A DNA stretch of 51,693 bases from Thecamonas trahens ATCC 50062 (lineage: Eukaryota > Apusozoa > Apusomonadida > Apusomonadidae), in contig NW_013657657.1 in assembly GCF_000142905.1 (NCBI RefSeq), forward strand, positions 404,703-456,395, written 5' to 3'. Numbering within the stretch: the stretch's first letter is position 1; each line of letters begins with the position of its first letter. The notes under the pieces were generated by a model. It had not been told where the DNA came from. It saw nothing but the letters and a program-made list of their open reading frames with translations, and did no database searches. Both the position numbers and the translations under genes were made by a program. Of this stretch, positions 1 to 14,000 are shown in pieces.

Positions 1-63
1 TCCTCCTCCTCCTCCACTTCCCCCTTATCATCATCATCATCGTCATCATCATCATCATCATCA
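1..63. repeat. TCC/TCA trinucleotide microsatellite
   Basis: A run of TCC units followed by TCA/TCG units fills the left edge of the window. Read on the plus strand in frame 1 it would encode a serine tract that stays open into the basic N-terminus of the SUMO-like-domain gene, so it may be 5' UTR or coding sequence of that gene. The window starts inside it, so its full length is unknown. Confidence 0.8.
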
Positions 64-105
64 GCAACATCATTGTCATGTGGCACAGAGTCCAAGGACA
101 AGACC

Positions 106-1694
106 ATGGTCAAGACAGAGAACGGCGACAGGAGACGGAAGCGGAAGCGGAAGCGGAAGCGCAAGCCGAGTCGAGATGATCAACATCATCATAGTTCTGA
201 TCATGATTCTGATCAACATCATCGTGATCATCATTCTCTCGCAAAACGGGCAAAGGGTCTGGTCGATGACTTGGGCTACCTCTCGTCCGGATCAGACTCG
301 GGTTGTGTCGTGGTGGTGATGGGAAGAAGGCAAGTCGGTCGTCAATGAGAAGTTCGACGAGGCCTTCGCCGTCGTCAAGATCATCACGGTCAACAAGGTC
401 ATCACGGTCATACGCAAGGCAGAGTGCTGGGACAAGAAATGCCAGAGGCAAGAATCTGGCTATCGAGAGCGAGTCCGACTCGGAGTCTGGCTCGTTGTTC
501 TCGTCATCAGACTCCAACTCGGAATCTGGCCGACCGCCGCCGTCTTGGAGCAGGAGGACAGCGCTTTCGGCTACGGCCAGAGAGGCACTTTCGCGGGCCT
601 CCAACGCCATGCACGAGCTCGATGAGGCCGTCATGGGTGTGGGCGAGGTGGCCATGGAGGAGACCACCGCAGACGAGGCCGTCAGGTTCGAGCTGGCGCA
701 GGTCATCCAGCCGCCGCTCCCATCGCTGCTCTCGGCCCATGACCCCAACGTCGACCCACTCAACTATGTCCGCATTCAGCTCTTGTGGCGCGCTAGTGAG
801 ACCGAACGTGAGCTCTCGCGCTGGGTCCACATTCGGCGGACCGCACCCATGCTCGCTGTGCGGATGGAGATGGCGCTCATGGTCGAGACCGTGGCGTATG
901 GAGTCCAGATCTTTTACCTCGGCCTCCCTGTCGACGACAATGCCACTCCCGAGTCGCTCGACATTGAGTCCGGTACCATCATTGAGGCCTACATTGACGG
1001 GCCGACCTGGACATGGGCCAAGAGAGCCCTTCTCTCGCGCAAGTCGCCGAGCACACTGCTCGTTGCCCTCTGGCCAGCATCGGCTCAGACTCCGCCAGCT
1101 GCCATAGAAGCCAAGCCGGTCCGGGCATCTGTCCTCACCACCATCGGCTCGTTGGTCAACGCCTACGCGGCGGCAGTCCAGGTCCCGGCCTCCTCGCTCG
1201 CTTTCGACTGCGGTGGTCTGTTCCTCGCAACTCACTGGCCGCTGTATCTCATCGAGCCGGCCGAGCTTGTGGCCGCCTTGGTGGCCAAGGGTATCGGCGC
1301 CGGCCGCTGGCTCAAGGGCAAGGCTCCGCGCATTGCCGTAGCCGTCACCAATGCTGCCACGCCGCGATCGTCCTTTGTGCCCATCCCCTTGGCGCCATCG
1401 CTCGCCAAGCGCGTCCGCGCTGCCACCGCCACCGCCCCGGGCCCCTCCACTGCTCTCAATCACAACGACGACGGCGACTCGATCACCGTTATCCTCCGCA
1501 TGAGCAAGCGCAAAAAGGGCTACCGCATCAAGCCGAGTGACAAGATCGGCAAAGCTATGGCTCTCTTTGCCGATTTCGTCGGCGTCGCTGGCGACCAGCT
1601 CCGCTTTGTCCTTGATGGCGATCGTCTGACCGGCAACGAGCTCGTCGAAGACTTGGATCTCGAGGACATGGACATCATCGACGCCATGCCATAG
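106..1694 (+). CDS. Rad60/NIP45-type protein with C-terminal SUMO-like domains
   Basis: The C-terminal part (about 345-1694, frame 3) is one open frame ending in a ubiquitin fold of roughly 75 residues (about 1475-1694) with the SUMO-like signature LRFVLDGDRL followed by DLDLEDMDIIDA. A second, weaker ubiquitin-like segment lies at about 850-1010 (IFYLGLPVDDNATPESL). A polar acidic, Ser-rich N-terminus with two C-terminal SUMO-like domains is the layout of Rad60/Esc2/NIP45 proteins, which act in the nucleus in SUMO-dependent genome maintenance. There is no terminal Gly-Gly, as expected for a SUMO-like domain that is not conjugated. The start is uncertain. In frame 1 there is an ATG at 106 followed by a basic KRKRKR tract and acidic Ser stretches, and this frame must switch to frame 3 near 299-345 through a missing base or an unrecognised intron. 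Starting instead at the ATG at 345 would remove the basic tract. The family call rests mainly on the last domain. Confidence 0.7.
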
Positions 1695-2039
1695 TTTATC
1701 CATACACACGCAAATGTCAGCCAGGGCAAGCCTTGCCACTCTTGCCGCTTCACACCGTTTGCGCCTCCCCTGGCAGCAGCTGTCCAGCAGCCGACATCAC
1801 CATCGCCATTGCAATTGGCAAGCTTTTCATCGACATCCAACTCCTCCCATCCCTTTCCTTCCCCATCTCTCCTTCACGACCCAACAACATGGTACAGTGC
1901 TGCATTGCGAGACACGAACATGCTACCTCCTGCCGCTCCATCATGTCCGTCCGCTGCGCGACGCGCGATCGCCATTTTTCCCCCTTTTGCGCGCCACCCT
2001 CCTCCCCGCGCGCAAAATCAGTGTGCCCAGTCATGTTAA
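1695..2039. other. Convergent intergenic region
   Basis: These 345 bp separate the stop codons of two convergent genes. The sequence is pyrimidine-rich on the plus strand. I see no conserved coding pattern, tRNA or repeat; overlapping short open frames here have no supporting features. Confidence 0.6.
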
Positions 2040-5000
2040 TCACGCCCATGCACCACGATCCACAGTGCCGCCATCAAGGTCGATGGTGACCACGTTGCGG
2101 ATGGCATATGTCAGCTTGCGACGCATGATTTCCTTGGACGAGTAGCGGATCAGATCGAGCGAGTTGAAGCACGAGTGCGACGACGGCAGATGCTCGTCAG
2201 TTGCGCCCGAGGGCGACGCATTGATCTTGAACGGTTGGGTAAACGCGGCGTCCGAGACCGGGAGCCGCGTTCGGCCCCAAACGTACTTGAGGAAGAGCGC
2301 TTGTTCCTCGGTCGAGTACTCCTCAAGGATCTCAAAGAGCCACTGGACATGCTCCTGCTCCATCGAGACGCCGTCGGCAAAGACCGTGTGTCGCTTGAGC
2401 ATCTCCACGTCCAGCTCCGGCCGTCCGCACACCAGCAGCTCGACTTGCTCCCATGTGAAGAGCGAGAGGACTGGCAGCGGCACAATGTCCGCCATTCCGC
2501 TGCGCATCTCGGCGAGCGCGGCGTCGTAGGCGTGGGCGTGCGCCTTCAGCACCAGCTCCACGTACTCGCCACGGTTTTCAAACGTGAGCGCCCGCTCGCG
2601 CCCGCCAGGCAACAGCTCCACCTCGGTCCCGTCCGAGAGGTGCGTGGTAAAGGTCTCAAAGAAGGTGCCGCTAAAGGTCTCGGCGGTGATGCCCTCGTCC
2701 TCGATGTGGAGCATCTTGTCCATGTTGGTCACCGTTGTCACGTCCGCCTCGGCGAGCACCTCGCGGGGCTCGACATCCTGGCCGAGCAGCGCCCGCCAGA
2801 CCACCGGCGAGAGCGAGAGCGGGACGCACTGCCGCGTCCGGAGCGAGACGCCAAGCAGGCGGCCCACAAACCGGAACAACTCCGGGTGCTTGTTTCCGAG
2901 CGACGCAATCGGGACATGCATGCCCTGGTACGCGCCGACGCCGAGCTTGCCGTTGGGGCAGAGGGTGAAGAGGCCGACCTTGGGGTGTTCGAGCTCGTTC
3001 GCCATGACCGTCACAGACTCGCGCCACGGTCCACCGGCGTCTACAGAGCCCTCGCCCTTAAAGTACACCTTCCATGCTCGGTCGTTGAGCCGGATCCGTG
3101 AGACCATCTCTGGCGAGGCCAGAGCCCGCGCAAACTGCCCGTACAGCGTGTCGACCAGCGACGGATTCTCGGCCTCCATCTGCTTTGTCGCCAGGATGCG
3201 CGAGACGTGAATCGACGGCTTGTTCTCCTTCGACGCGGTCTTCTCGATGAGCATGTACAGGAACTCGACCTTCATGTTGACAAAGATGATCGACGAGAGC
3301 CCGGCCAGCCGCCCCGAGAGCGTCAGCGATCCGGCCCGGCCAGCCCGAAGGTCCACAAGCGGCAACGCTTCCTTGACCAGCGCGTTAAACAGCCGCAGAA
3401 TCGGGATCCGCGCAAGCGCATCCTCGAGCTCGATGCCGTGCGGCGCACGCTCGGGTGCGGCCCACACCTCCTCCAGCATCTTACGGAGCTTGGCCGGCGC
3501 GGCGCTCCATGGCTCCTCGCTCCGGCTCTGCGCCGCAAGCTCGTTGAGCATCTGTGCCAGCGCCGCGTCGTCGCTCAGTCGCCACCCGCGCGACACAAAC
3601 TGGCCTCGCATGCTCTCCACGTCGACCTTTTCGCTTATCGACGCCACGTCCTTCGACGGCGCCTCCACCGTGAACCGCACGCCCCAATCGTTGTTCGAAG
3701 AGTCAGAGTGGAAGTGTGCAAACAGCCGGTCGCCCTCCACCCGCAGCGGGCTCGACGGGAAGCTCGTCCCGGTAAACTTGGCCTCCTGGACCGGCCGCTG
3801 CTTCTCGCGATCGTGGTACAGCATGAGGTAGTCGTAGTTGTTCTCCGTCTTGCAGTTCGAGTCAAACGTCACCGTCAGGTACTCCACACCCGGGCACACA
3901 AAGCTCCACTCGGTGTCGAGGTTGTGGTCGTACGGGTGGCCTGTCTCAAACACATCGCTCGACTTGATTTCCGGGTTGTACGCAGCCTCCAGCAGCTGCG
4001 GCGAGAACGCCTCGGTCGAGCCCGACGCAAGCGCCTTGGACGCCGCGTTGAGCAGGAGTGTCCGCTCCCACCACACCGGCACCGACGAGCCGCCCGCCGA
4101 ACCGCCCTCCTCTGCGGCAGGGTACGACGCCAGGTCGTACGCCCACGGCCGCGCCTCTAGGTCGTCGCCAAAGTTGAATTCAAACTGGTTGTCCGACGCC
4201 CGTAGCGTGGCCGATGCCCGGAACGGAATCGACACGTCCCAAGTCTGGATCCGGTCGCCAAGCAGGTTGCCGTTCTTGGTAAAGAAGACCACCGACGCGG
4301 CAAAGTCGACGCCAACTCCGATGACATCGCCCGTCGAGTACGACTGCCCGGTCCCGCCGCGTGTGTTGTTGCAGTACAGAGCGCCATCATCAGAGTGCAT
4401 GGCCACAGTTCCGCCGCACACCCCGATCGTACGCGTGGTAAACTCGGACGACTCCGAGTTGATGAACCCAATGCCGCAGAACGAGGTGCCCGGCTGGAGC
4501 GAGACGACTCGGACCTCGTAGTATCCGACCCGGCTCCCACCGCGGGGTGCAAACTCGACGTCGGCGCTCACCACGCACCGCTCCGACGCCAGCCCGCGCG
4601 CCACCCACCCGTCGACCGCCGTGTGGGGCGTCCGCGGCTCCAGCGCGGATGGGAGGAGCGACGGCACCTCGCCGACATCGATGGCCTCCTCGTCGATGGC
4701 ATCGTCGCCGCCCACGCCCTCGGCCTCGGCCTTGCCCTTGGCACCCGCTGGCGCCGCTGCAGGCAACGCCTTGACCTCCTCCCACACCAGCAGCGTCTCC
4801 ACCATGTTCTGCACGTACACCGGCGCAATGGCGTCCTTGACAGAGTGGGTGGCAAACATGTGCTTCTTGAGCAGAACGTACGCCCGCGCAAAGCGCTTGT
4901 CCGGCCGCATGCCCGTGCGCAGCATCTCGCCGAGGAACTTGACGAGCGCGTTGAGAATGACCCCGCGGGTCTTGACAGACTCGCTCCGCCACAGCCACCG

Positions 5001-8000
5001 CAGCAAGACCTCGTGGACCTCGTCCGCCGCTCCTCCCACCGCCTCGGGATATTCAAACACCACCTGGGTGAGGATCACGATCGCTGCCGCCCGCTGCAGC
5101 TCGTCGTCCTTGGCGTCGGCCACACACAGCTTCAGCAGCGCCTGCACAAGCTCCAGCCCGGCGGCCGGGCCCGAGTCTGCCACAAGCTTGCGGACCTGCG
5201 CCAGGAACGAGGCCAGCGGCACCTTTGCCTTCTCCTTCACCAGCAGGAACTGCATCGGCTTCTGATTCTTGGCGGTGGCAAGGAGGAACCGCGCGACGGC
5301 ATCAACCTCGCCGAGCGCGTCCACCGTCAGCGGCACTTGTGCCGGCCACGCCGCAACAATCTGCGAGACTAGCGCCTGCCGCGCGTAGGATGCCACCTTG
5401 CGCGCCGCCAGCACCGCAATCTCGCCCAGCGGCTCGTGCACAACGCCCGAATCCATCGTGCCCAGCGCGCCGTGGACCTTTTTGAGGAGCCCAGTCTCGG
5501 CCCCGGAGCCCTTGGCCAGGATGGACGCGTCACTCTCCTCGTCGCAGTACGTCCGCATTCCGGTGACCGGCGCGAGGAAGCTCGGCTTCCACGACGAGTC
5601 GCTACCGGAGCTCGTCACCACGCCCGAGCCGTCGGCGCTGAGGCATCCGGTCACGCCGCGGATGAGCAGTCCACGCGACTTGCCGCTTGGCGCACTCCCT
5701 TCGAATACAACGGTAAGGACAGCGCCCGCCAGTGGCGGGTCAAACGTCTTGGCCACCATCTGCGTCTCGCCCACCACACACAGCTCGATACCCTCTGACT
5801 TGCTGCTTCCGTCGCTCGCGGCAGCCGAGACCACTACGCGCTCAATGCCGTCACCCACATGGGCCACAATTGAACCAATGAGGAAGCCGGCCTGCGGCTG
5901 GTAAGTCAGCGTGATGGGCACGTTGAGCGCCACGTCGAGCTCCATGCTCGGTGTCCCGTCGCAGAGCGAGGCCATGGCCACCGAAGGCGGATTACCGTCA
6001 ACAGCAACCTGGAACGCGCCGTTGATGACAGCGGTGCTCTTGCCTGACAGCAGACCTGGAACCGAGCCGTAGGCTTCAATCCGCGCGTCCGGGCCAAGTG
6101 GGCCGTCACCATCGCGGTCGTCGCGCGGAACCCGCACCACAACGGCCTCGGCGACCACGTCGTCGGCGTCGTCAGGGAGCATAGCGGCAAGCTCAGCGAC
6201 CACACACCGTGCCGCGTGATCGCCAGCGGCGGTGCTGGGGTTGAGCACGCCTGACGTCCACACGCTCTTGCCAGCGGCAAAGACCTCGACCTCGACATCG
6301 ACGAGCGGGCCAGTGCCGCGGACCACAATCGACGAGAGCGCCACAGGCGTGTCGAGCACCACCGCCCGTGACCACCCGCCGGCTGCTGACACTGCCGGCC
6401 GCTCCGCCGCCGCCTGGACAAGCGAAGTATCCGATGCGAGCGCCGAGATAAGGCTGGTACCGGCACTATTTCCATCGTTGCTCTCTAGAAGCAGCGCCAC
6501 TGCCGTGTCGAGCGTGCCGCCAGTCTTGCGCAGCGCGCCGTAGCAGTTGTCGATGCGGAAGGCACCAAGCTCGAGCATGGCCCGCACTTGTCCAGCGTCG
6601 ACCATGGCCTGGATGATGCCACGGAGCTCGTTGGCGACCATGGCCAGGACCGGAATGCCAAACTCGGCGTCGCCGAGCGTGTCTAGCGCCGCGGCAGGCT
6701 CGTGCCGTGCTGGGGCTGTGCAAATGAGAATGACGCCAACCGCGCCAAACGCCTCCATCTGCCGCACTTGAGCCACCAGGGCCTTGCGGACCGCAGCTTC
6801 CGAGACCGCACCCGACGAGTTGTTCGGATGGAGCAGGAGCACAACCTTGCCAGCCACCGGGATTGCGTCCTTGGGTGTTGGCGATGAGTCCTCCAGCAAG
6901 TATGCGTCCTTGGTCGAGCTCACAACTGCCGCAGCATCGAGCTCGATCACGCTCGTGGCCTCCGGCTCGTTGGCCATGCGACCGCACATGCGCGCCTCGC
7001 CGCGCGCCGCCACTGGTGCGTCCACCACCCGAGCCACAATAGGCGCCATGATGCCGCCAAACGCCGGCTCGGTCATCTCGCCAGAGTAGACGCGGATGTT
7101 CGAGATGAGGCCAGTCATCGAGCCAGCTGAGCCTGCAGCCGGCATGCCTACCGAGACCTGGGTAAAGGCCTCACCAGGGGCATAGATGCCCGGTTCGAGC
7201 AGCCGCGTCGCGTGTGCCATGCCGCTGATGAGGACCGCGACTGCCGTTCGCGACGCATTACCCAGCACCGACATGGTGATGATGTGTGTGGTAGCATTCG
7301 AGAGCCCCTGGTCCGGGCCGGGGAGGACGCCGAGATCGAGCACATGCGCATCGCTGGCGCCCAGAGCAATCTCAAGCGTTGCTGCGCCGCCACGTGCCTC
7401 GGAGAGGACTCCAGTCCGAACGGTGACCGGCACGCTTCCGTCCCAGGCCACGACGACCGAGCCCGGCGCGGTGTTGGCGATGGCTGCGCCATTGAGGGCA
7501 AAGACGAGGGTGAATGCATAGCCAGCATCGTCGCCGCTGACCGGAACGAGCTCGGTCGACCCTATGGCCTGCGCCGGGACAGCCGCGCCATGGACCGCCC
7601 ACGGCGGCAGGCAGCGGCCCTTGCCAGACCAGAGCTCAAGCTGAAGGTCGGCAGCGTACGGCAAGTTCTCGTCCGAAAGCGGCACCTCTGTCCGGACGAC
7701 CTCGGCCACAATGGGAGCGGCCAGACCGCCGGCTGGGTACTTGTGGGCATGGTCGAGCGGGGTGTCGGCGCCGACTTCGGTGGCGATGCCGTTGGCGATG
7801 CGCATGTAGGGGGCGCGGATGGTTGTCTCCCCCGCGCGACGCTCGACGCTCGGGAGGAGGCGGACGAGCGCTTCGCGCTCGTCGGCGGTGACAGTGCCGG
7901 CGTTGAGAGCGCGCCGGACGAGGGCGGGCACAAGGCCGCTGGCCACAAACTGGTCGGCAAGCACGCCGCCGGCAGCCTCGGCCACGCACTGCATCCGGAC

Positions 8001-11000
8001 GAGCAGATCGGTGTGGACAAGCTCGAGCGCCTTGTCCTTGATGGCAAATGATGGCGCAAAGACGAGCTGCTTGACAAAGTCAAACTCAAGATCGAGCTCC
8101 TTGAGGGCGGGCGCAATCCGGTCAGCGACGCGGACGACATCAGACGGTGGGATGGTGATTTGCCGCCGCGACGAGCCCGAGCCCGCGGCGACGTGGACGG
8201 GCGCAGTGGGCGAGCGGACGTCAACGTCGAGAACAGTGACGATCTCGCCGCTGGACGTGGTAGCCTGCGCGCCCACAAAGATCGGCGGCGACGCGATGCC
8301 GCCGGCCACTGCAAGAGCACCAACGGCGGCGAGGAGCTGCTTGCCCTCAACAGGGGAGAGCGGCGCGGGATCGAGCGCGCTGGCACGCATACTGATCCAC
8401 GACAGCACATCCGGCAGCGAGTCGAGTGCAGCCTTGACGCCTGACACGACCATGGCCTTCCAACCGGCGCTTGCCTGCAGAGCGCGAAGGAGTGCGACGG
8501 CAGCGTAGGCGACGTGCAGGTTGGCCTCGCGCATGGCGTGGCGCAGCGTCTCGGCGCTGTCGAGCGCCCGGGCCTCAGCCGGCACCACCCGCGGCACCGG
8601 AGCAAGAAGCAGCGAGCCAGCGAGGTGGAGAAGGGCGTCAACAAGCGGCTTGCCGCCGACAGTCAGTATGGTCTCCATCTCGACGCCGTCGGTAGACGGC
8701 AGGAGCTCGACAAGAATGTCAAAGAGGACCAGCTGGGTGGCGAGCGTCCGAGTCTCGAGGAGCATGGAGAGAACAAACTTGAGGTTGTCCGGCGAGCACG
8801 CGATGCCGCGGATGTCCTTGGCGGTCTGCGGCTCGCCAGAGAGAATGACGAACCGGAGGAGCGATGCGAGGTCAAAGACGTAGCTCGACGAGAGCTGCGC
8901 GGCCTCGGCACATGCCTCGAGCCGGACGAGGAGCACGGAAATGAGTGTCCGTGCCCGCACAATGGCGGCGTCGGTCGGCTCGGAGACGTTGGAGCGGACG
9001 ACGACCTGAGCAGCAAGCGAGCAAAAGACGGCAAGGGTGGCGCGGCGGACGACGGACGAGTTCTCGTCGCCAGCCGCGATGGGGGCGAGGAACTTGAGGA
9101 GCGACGAGAAGACGCGCGCGTTCATAAGCGCGTCCTTGTCAGTGTCGCGGACGTCCATGTTGAGGATGTGAAGAATGACGAGCGCAGCGTCGGTCGACGG
9201 TGCGGCGGCAAGCTCGCGGGCAGCGGCGGCGACAACCGCAAAGTACGCATCTGAAAGCTGACTGGCGACGAGGCTGCGGACACCAAAAGTGGCGTCGCGG
9301 TACGAGCTGCCGAACGCTTCCCACATGCGCGAGAGGAGCTCGCAGAGGGTAAACGACGAGACTGAGACCGAGGTGATGAGGCGGTACATGGCGGTGAGGC
9401 CCATGGTCCGCTGGCGAGCGTTGGCCTCGTGGTGCGCCACGAGGCGGGCGAGGACGTCGGCCGAGACCTGAGTATCTCCCGCCAGGAACGACGCGACCTC
9501 GCTGTAGAGGCCCTTGTACACGTTGACCTGAGACTCCATCTCCTGAGCCGAGAGCTTGCGCTTGAGTCCGCGCATCATGGCCGAGCGCCAGAAGGTCCAC
9601 GACGACATGGCGCGAGCGGCCTTGATGGCTGCCTTCCACCGCTGCTTGGCTTTGGACGGCCCAGTTGAGCCGGCCATCGGCGTTGCCACCTCCATGGTCG
9701 GCAGCATGGCGCGGGCAGCGGCGAGGAGGTGCTGCTTGACCTGCGGCTCAACGGCGGGGACGAGACCGGTCAGCAGCACAACCTTGGCGCGCAGCCTGCC
9801 GAGTGTTGTCCGCACCAATGTCGCGAGCGGAGCAAGGGTAGAGACGACTTCGGGTTCAAGCCCGAGGTCGGCGGCCGATGGCAGCGGCGAGTCAAGGGCC
9901 GCGTTGGCGGGCGCGAGGCCGACGACCGCCGGCAGGTACTCGAGCGTGGCCGACGGGAGCGGGGCGGCGAGCGGGGAGAGGGCACGGCGAAGCTCGAGGG
10001 CGACGTCAGTGGCGGAGCGGAAGGCGTGAATGACTGCTGATGTCGGCGATGCGTTTGAGCCGACAGCCAAAATGGGCTTGGGCCGCTTCTTGGCCTTGGC
10101 GGCCTTGGCAGCGTCGCCCGCGTCTCCACTTGCGTCTGACGCCGGCGACGAGCCGAGCGAGCCGCGATGAAAGTCGAGGAACTCGCCGAGCGAGCGCGAG
10201 TGGTAGAGGTGTGCGACGAGCGCAAGGTTAAGGGCGGTGAGGACGTAAGGACCCATGATGGTGTCACGAGCATTGCCGGTCAGCTGGAGCTCTTGCGGCG
10301 GCGATAGCGAAGCCAGTAGTGAGTCCATGGCCTTGGCCCACGGGTTGTCAGCGTTGTCGACAACGTCGGGCTCCAGGGCGGCGGTAACAAGGGCCTGCTC
10401 GGCCGGGCGAGTTCGATGGTCTCGAGGCCATCGCTTTGGCCGTTGGCAAAGAGCGAGGTACTGAGCCACTTGGTGTGGTTGCTCACGACGTCGGTGCCCA
10501 GGTCGGAGGGATAGACGCCTGGGGCGAGGAGCTCGGTGCAGGTAGCGACGTAGACCGACGAGAGCATGTTCTGCAGCGAGACAATCCACGGGACGGAGAG
10601 CGCCGGCTCGACGTAGGCGAGCACGCCCCATTCGACGTTGGAGCCATCCGAGTGGAACTTGATGTGGACGTCGGGCCCGGAACCGAGATGGGCTTGGACC
10701 AAGAGTCGGTGCCAGACATGCGGTGCTCGACCGAGTCCGAGCCGGTGATGGCAATGTAGTCGTGGGTCCGCTCCGTCCGACACTGTGGGTCGAAACGGAC
10801 GGTGATGGAGAGCGAGCCTGGGAAGGAGAACGACCACGAGAGGTTGAGGTTGTTGGTGTACGGGTGCGGCGTTTCGATGGTCTCACACTGGGCGGCGCCG
10901 ATGTCAAAGGCCGGAAGTGCGGCGAGCGCGCGCTCCATAGCGAGGGTGGCGGCGACGAGGGCGTCGGCAAAGACACGCGAGACGCTGGCGTCAGCGGCGG

Positions 11001-14000
11001 CGCTGTGAACGTCGATCAGGACGACCGGGACGAGGGTGCCAAACAGCCGCTCAAAGGCGGTGCAGAGCGTGTCGCGGTAGCCGGTCTTGATCGCGACCGG
11101 TGCATCATCCCATCCGGCTGGGAGCACGGCAAGGTCCTCGAGAACCGTGGCGGTGCGGGTGAGGAGGTGGACGCCGTAGCTGCGGCGGAGGCTGGCGAGG
11201 GCAGGCTCATCCGAGGCGCGGACGACAGCCTGCACTTCTTTGAGAAAAACAACCAGCGGCGAGGGGGCGTCAAAGGCGGCAGCGACCTTAGCGAGAGCGT
11301 CGGGTGTGGCGTCGGCGAGGTTGCTCGGCAGCACTGAGGCGAGGCTGGCAGACGCGGCGGCAGCGGTCTCGTCCACGATAGCCTCAAGGAGCTGAGAGGC
11401 GACGGCGACGTTGTCGGGCTTTGCGAGGGCGGTGACCAGCGGGTCCTTGGCGTGGCGGAGAAGCGCATCGAGGAGCATGTGCCGACCGGCAGTGAGGCCG
11501 TCTTTGGCCTGGAGAAGGGCGGCAAAGAGGGTGATGCGCGCCGATTCGGAGGGAATGAGAACGGTGTAGCCCGAGGCGAGCATGCCGACGGTGGTGGCCT
11601 TGACAAAGGCGAGCGCGTTTGAGTCACCGACCTCCATGTCGAGAAGCGCGTAGCAGATGTCCATGAATGAAGCCGCAAGCTCGTCGGTCATACCGTAGAG
11701 GCCAGCGGATGCGTCAAAGAGCGCGAGCTGGGCGAGGTTAGCGTGGAGCATGTGCATGCAGACGACAAGCTGGTAGACGGCGATCGGGGTGGCATCAGCC
11801 GGATCGGCAAGTACCGGGTTGGCTGCCGAGGCCACCAGCTCATAGAGAGTGGTAAAGGTCGACGAGACGAGGTCCCACACAAACGGCGAAGACGGCTTGA
11901 AGACGGTGAGCTCGGCGACAGTCGGAAAGCGCGGAAGCGAGCGGGCGGCGACGTAGTTGTCCATCAGCACAAAGAGGAGCGGAACAAGCTCGGCGACGGT
12001 GAGCGAGTCGTCGGTAGCCCCGCTCGCGAGCCTGTCGAGAATGGAAGTGCGGACGGTGGCAACAAACGGGTCCGAGACGGCGTTGGCGCCATCAGGACGA
12101 TCGTAGCCTGGGTTAGGGAACGCGAGCATCTTCTTTCCACCGTCGACGCACCAGAGCAGGTTGTTGACGACGTCGTAGGCGCGAAGCGAGTAACGGAAGC
12201 CGCGGTTGGTCGACTCGCGAGTGTCCATCTCGGCCGAGAGGCCGTCGGGCAGTTGGAGCTGCTCGGCGGCAGGCACGGCGTCGGAGGCAGCGGACGGCTC
12301 GCGCGGAATGCGGAAGCGTGCGAGGCGGGCCGGGCTGGTGTCGGAGAGGCACATGTGAACAAGCTCGATGCCGTTGGTGTAGATGCCAAAGACGTGGGTT
12401 GCGGGCGGCGGTGGAAAGTCGGCGGTGTACTTGACGACGAAAGTGGGAAGGACCGGGCCGGCAAACTCGAACCAGGCGGCGCCGTCGGCTCGGCGCGGGA
12501 TGACCTTGACTACCTGCAGGCCGGAAAAGGCAGAGGCAAGCGGTGGGGTGCCGCTATCAGCTGCGGCCGGGACAACAGACTCGTAAAAGTAGAGGGCGAG
12601 GCCGTCGGAGGCTGGGCGATTGCGAAGCGGGAGACGGAGGAAGCGCGAGGTGTCGGGAACAAGCTGGGCGGCGGCGTCTGCGGGAGCGCCTTCGGGCGAA
12701 CCTCGTTGACAGCCCAAAGCGCGGTGTCACCCGAGGTGGATGCAGCCGGGTAGAAGTTCTCGGCTTCGAGGGTGGCCTTGGAGACCCAGGTGATGATGAC
12801 GACCGGCTCAAAGGTGAGAAGCAGGATGTGATCGGGCTCAGAGGCAAAGGCAAAGACCATGGCGCGGCTGAGGTTACCCTGTACCCCGGGAGGCCGGACG
12901 CGGGGATCGAGAACCGAGTCGTAGACGTAGCCGGCCTCGGTGAGGTTGATGCCGGTTCCAATTTTGGAGAGGTAGGAGGAGTCAGCGAGAGTGCCAAAGG
13001 CGTAGATATGGCTCCCGTCCGAGGCGTACGACGCGACAGGGATCTCGGGCCGCGAGCCCCAGTCGATGACAAAGTCTGCAACCGAGTTCTGGTCAGGGGC
13101 ATGCATGGCGAGCTGGGCCGAGACGGTGGTTGACGATGAAGCCCACTCGGCGAGCTGCGCACGGAGCGGGAGCGAGGTGTCCGGCGGAAGGGCGAGGAGG
13201 GTGGGCAGGAGCTTGACAATGTCGAGTTGCGAGCCTCGAGCAATGGCCATTGAGAGCATCATCTTGACCAGCGACGCAGCGCTGCCGGAGCCGCCTGATT
13301 CGGAGAGAAGCTCGATGAGGTACGACTGGAACTCTGCGAGTGAGGTCGAGATGAGCGGTGAGACGTCCGAGAGCGAACCCGGCGGCGAGGCGTTGAGCAG
13401 CGAGTCAAAGATGCCGAGGACCGAGGCGGTGAGGCCCGGATCGGACTTTGACTGCGACTTGAGGAGGGCAACAACAGTCTTGACCATGGCACCGACGGCG
13501 AGCGACTCGTGCGAGTCACCGGCGGCGACAGGCGCCGAGGCGCGCTGCACGGTGCCGCTCACCACGCACTTGAAGCCCCAGTCGTTGCGCGAGCCGTCCG
13601 AGTGAAAGTGAAAGTACACCCGGTCACCCGGCACGACGATCGGCCCGGACGGCCAGTTGGACGACGGTCCGGTCAAGCGCTCGCCGATCTGTCCGATGCG
13701 GCCAGGCGCGGAGTAGAGCTGGAGCCAATCGCACCCGTTCTCGGTGACGCACGCCGGATCAAAGAGCAGCGTCAGTTCGGAAGCGCCTGGGACCGAAGCT
13801 TCATAATCAACGTCCATGTTGTCGGAATAGTTATGAGGTGTCTCGACGATGACCTCAACAACTTCACCGGGGCGAGTTGTCGGCTTTGACTTCTTCTCCA
13901 CATTCTCCATCTGGGCGGCCACCTGCTGCCGCCTAGCCATTGCTGCCTTGTCCAGCAACTTTGCCATGGCATGATGGGCGGCTTCCCGCAGCGATGGTGA

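Noticed and set aside
110-763. Minus-strand 217-residue open frame opposite the SUMO-like gene
   Set aside because: Antisense to a gene with clear domain homology, and composed of the complement of its Ser/Glu-rich tract.
3207-5372. Long Arg/Leu-rich plus-strand frames opposite the HECT gene
   Set aside because: Shadows of the HECT frame in GC-rich DNA; the minus strand carries recognisable CUB, SPRY and HECT domains over the same bases.
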